From: Parietichytrium sp. I65-24A
Lineage: Eukaryota > Sar > Bigyra > Thraustochytrida > Thraustochytriidae
Direction of reading: 5' to 3'
DNA: 64,000 nt
Assembly (NCBI GenBank): GCA_012862575.1
Contig: BLSF01000022.1
Location: 62,001 to 126,000 of the forward strand
The notes beneath the pieces were generated by a model. The model ran no database searches, was not told the DNA's origin, and worked only from the letters and a program-made list of their open reading frames with translations. Below, one piece after another: positions 62,042 to 64,000 of the stretch (the stretch's first letter is position 1; each line of letters opens with the position of its first letter). Both the position numbers and the translations under genes were made by a program.

Positions 62042-64000
62042 TCAATTAGAAGCCGAAACAAGTGTAGCAGCAGTACAGCTCAAGCCGAAGAACGATACTT
62101 GTGAAAGGATGGACTCGAGTTGCTCCTTGACGCCATCAAGCTTCCAGTAGTTCAACTGTAAACCCTCGTCCACGCAAACGTTTGCAAAACCTTCTTTTGT
62201 GATGGTGTCATTATCATCATCTCCGTCAGCGTCATTGACCTTATTCCACAACTCAAACACGGCTTCTTCAGAGAGTTGTTGTGCGGGCTGACACGCGGCA
62301 ATGAGCTGCTGGAACTCGTCCAGAGAGAGCACCCCATTTCCGTCGTCATCAAAACGCACAAAAAGGTGCATAAGCATTTTGTGGTCGATGATGAGCTTCT
62401 GGATAAATACCAAAGTAATGGACTCGAGTACCAAATCGACGTCAACCCATAGTACCGTGCCGTCTTCTTTGATGTGCTCAATCTGGCACGCTGGTTGTGC
62501 AATCTTCTCCAAGCGGTCCAGCAAAAGCTGTCGAAGCTGAACAGGCATAGTCCAGCTCCGCTTGATGACAGACTTCTTGAGAGAGGCTTCCTGCTTGCCC
62601 TTCTTCTTGCCCGACTTCTGCTTTTGGCTCGACTCTTGCCGACCTGAGACCTTCGTTCCGTCCCCATCCCCACCAAAATCCGCAAAAGCCTCTTCCAAAT
62701 CATCGACTCGAAAGATCGAGCACGCTGCGTGCATTGCTGCTGCCATCGTAACATATGGATTTGCTCTAGAAAGGGAAGCAGTGACCTGCCCGGGAGTTCC
62801 GTACAAGCGACTGAGAAACTCGGTTGCCAAGTCGCTCAATACGGGAGTGTAGTAAGAGGACTGCAAGACACCACAAATGATGCCAAATGTTTCAATTCTC
62901 TTGCACTCCTTCCACGACATACGGAGTTTTTTGACCAGCCCGTAGGTGTATTCGTTCGATATCTTCTTCAGCCCGTACTTTTGGGTAAAGTAATCCATCA
63001 CGATATTGCATAGCGGCTTGCGCTGCCCAGTCTTGCGCACGTCCTTGTCAAGAAGGATTTTCTTTCCATAGATCTCGCCGATAATGCTAGATGTCAGGCT
63101 CTCCGTACTAATCTCACGAACCTTTTTCTTCGGGGAGCGGAGAAATTTCTCCCAAGGATGCGATTTTTTGAGCCCTTCTTCCCCCCCAGTATTTGAGCCA
63201 GCATGGCGCTTAAACTCCAGACGAGCGATGTAGGGTTTTCCCGTGCTGTACCGCTCAAAGTTTTTGATCTGCGCGCCATGCAAAGCATCTCTATCCTTAC
63301 CCGTCGTCAGGAAAGCTACCAGTCTCTCGGTAAAGTCAGCCTCACTATCTTCGCTGCCACAAACGAGGCCGTCTAAGGTCGTGCTCGTTTCCGCATCAAC
63401 GCTCTGGCCTCGGCTGCGCACGAAGAGCTCACTCCCGCGAAATTCTATTGATGCGGTGGCCAGAGAGCGAAGCCCTTCGTGGGAGGAGGACTCGTCTTCC
63501 GTGGCTTGGCTTGCCGAGTCTTGAACATTGTCATGCTGGAGCGAACTCTCGTCTTGCGCAGCCTCGGCAGTTGCTTCCCCACTCTGACCCTCTGGGACGT
63601 CCGCAGCGTGAATAACAGTGTCCAAACACGCATCAAAAGCGTTCCGAACTTCGGCAGATGTCAAATCGTTCGAGCTCTCTTGGCGAAGCAGCTGGGCAAG
63701 TAGTTTGTGACGCTCTTTCACTGACATGGATTTGAAGAGCAGCCCAAGTACCTGTGCGTCCCCAGCACAGATGTTGAGCATGTTGTCACAGCTCAGCAGT
63801 TGCTGAATTACCTCGGCCCTCGTCTCTGCTTTCGCGCTTTGTATGAAAGACTGTAATATTTGCAATAGCGTTTCCTGGCCTAAATTAGAAATGAAAAAGT
63901 AGAGCTCATCGCTGTTGAGCTCGTTCACCCTCTCACTCAGCTCGAAGGAGCTAAAGCCGGCCAACGTCTTGCGTCTGCGAATCTCCGAGAGCCCTTCAAG
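62042..64000 (-). CDS. EF-hand protein, partial at the window edge
   Basis: Frame of at least 652 residues, open to the window end at 64000; no ATG is seen at its start, so the 5' end lies outside. Function not recognised. Seen: an acidic, Ser/Gln-rich region (about 135-185), a basic region HPWEKFLRSPKKKVRE (about 280), a helical domain (KPLCNIVMDYFTQKYG; EYTYGLVKKLRMSWKECKR) of unknown family, a Lys/Gly-rich linker (about 460-480), then two EF-hands. Loop 1 is canonical (DDDGNGVLSLDE, about 548). Loop 2 (DADGDDDNDTITKEG, about 586) has about three extra residues, so calcium binding by it is doubtful. Probably cytosolic; the EF-hand pair suggests a calcium-dependent regulator. Single exon as far as seen. 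Stop at 62042. Confidence 0.75.
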   Translation of the reverse strand, partial: LEGLSEIRRRKTLAGFSSFELSERVNELNSDELYFFISNLGQETLLQILQSFIQSAKAETRAEVIQQLLSCDNMLNICAGDAQVLGLLFKSMSVKERHKLLAQLLRQESSNDLTSAEVRNAFDACLDTVIHAADVPEGQSGEATAEAAQDESSLQHDNVQDSASQATEDESSSHEGLRSLATASIEFRGSELFVRSRGQSVDAETSTTLDGLVCGSEDSEADFTERLVAFLTTGKDRDALHGAQIKNFERYSTGKPYIARLEFKRHAGSNTGGEEGLKKSHPWEKFLRSPKKKVREISTESLTSSIIGEIYGKKILLDKDVRKTGQRKPLCNIVMDYFTQKYGLKKISNEYTYGLVKKLRMSWKECKRIETFGIICGVLQSSYYTPVLSDLATEFLSRLYGTPGQVTASLSRANPYVTMAAAMHAACSIFRVDDLEEAFADFGGDGDGTKVSGRQESSQKQKSGKKKGKQEASLKKSVIKRSWTMPVQLRQLLLDRLEKIAQPACQIEHIKEDGTVLWVDVDLVLESITLVFIQKLIIDHKMLMHLFVRFDDDGNGVLSLDEFQQLIAACQPAQQLSEEAVFELWNKVNDADGDDDNDTITKEGFANVCVDEGLQLNYWKLDGVKEQLESILSQVSFFGLSCTAATLVSASN

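Overview
The window is nuclear DNA of a eukaryotic protist. Genes are widely spaced, mostly single-exon or with one or two short GT-AG introns (80-201 bases), and stop codons TAA, TAG and TGA all terminate genes, so the code is standard. The retrograde intraflagellar-transport dynein (DYNC2H1), a CCT-motif transcriptional regulator, two ABCC transporters and a very intron-poor architecture (a 13.6-kb uninterrupted dynein gene) together suggest a flagellate stramenopile, most plausibly a thraustochytrid/labyrinthulomycete. That placement is inference from gene content and was not tested by any search.

Layout. 1-10.5 kb: CHMP2 (ESCRT-III, +), LYRM4/ISD11 (mitochondrial Fe-S assembly, +), a protein with two YccF-type membrane domains (+), and POLA2 (DNA polymerase alpha B subunit, -). 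12.2-15.5 kb: a cyclin E-like cyclin (+) and a PRCC-like nuclear protein (-). 15.5-17.4 kb: a non-coding segment repeated on either side of a single N, probably an uncollapsed contig overlap. 17.4-19.8 kb: an unknown membrane protein (+) and a His-rich ZIP (SLC39A7/KE4-like) zinc transporter (-). 20.4-30.9 kb: two tandem ABCC half-divergent, half-homogenised transporters (-). 32.5-36.2 kb: TMEM104-like transporter (-) and TRAPPC5/Trs31 (+). 36.3-49.9 kb: DYNC2H1 (-). 52.4-57.5 kb: CCT-motif protein (+) and HIG1-domain mitochondrial protein (+). 57.7-62.0 kb: a five-copy family of small basic Ser/Arg/Lys-rich proteins, four in a direct array with a period of about 980 bases and one inverted. 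62.0-64.0 kb: an EF-hand protein (-) running off the window.

The genes are unrelated housekeeping loci (membrane trafficking, DNA replication, cell cycle, mitochondria, cilia, metal and solute transport), not an operon or a cluster for one pathway. Several pairs are convergent with short gaps (TRAPPC5/dynein 115 bases; unknown membrane protein/ZIP 134 bases). The most novel content is the five-copy basic-protein family; the ABCC pair is a clear case of partial sequence homogenisation between tandem paralogs. All intron calls were made by eye from splice motifs plus recovery of conserved protein alignments, without transcript evidence.
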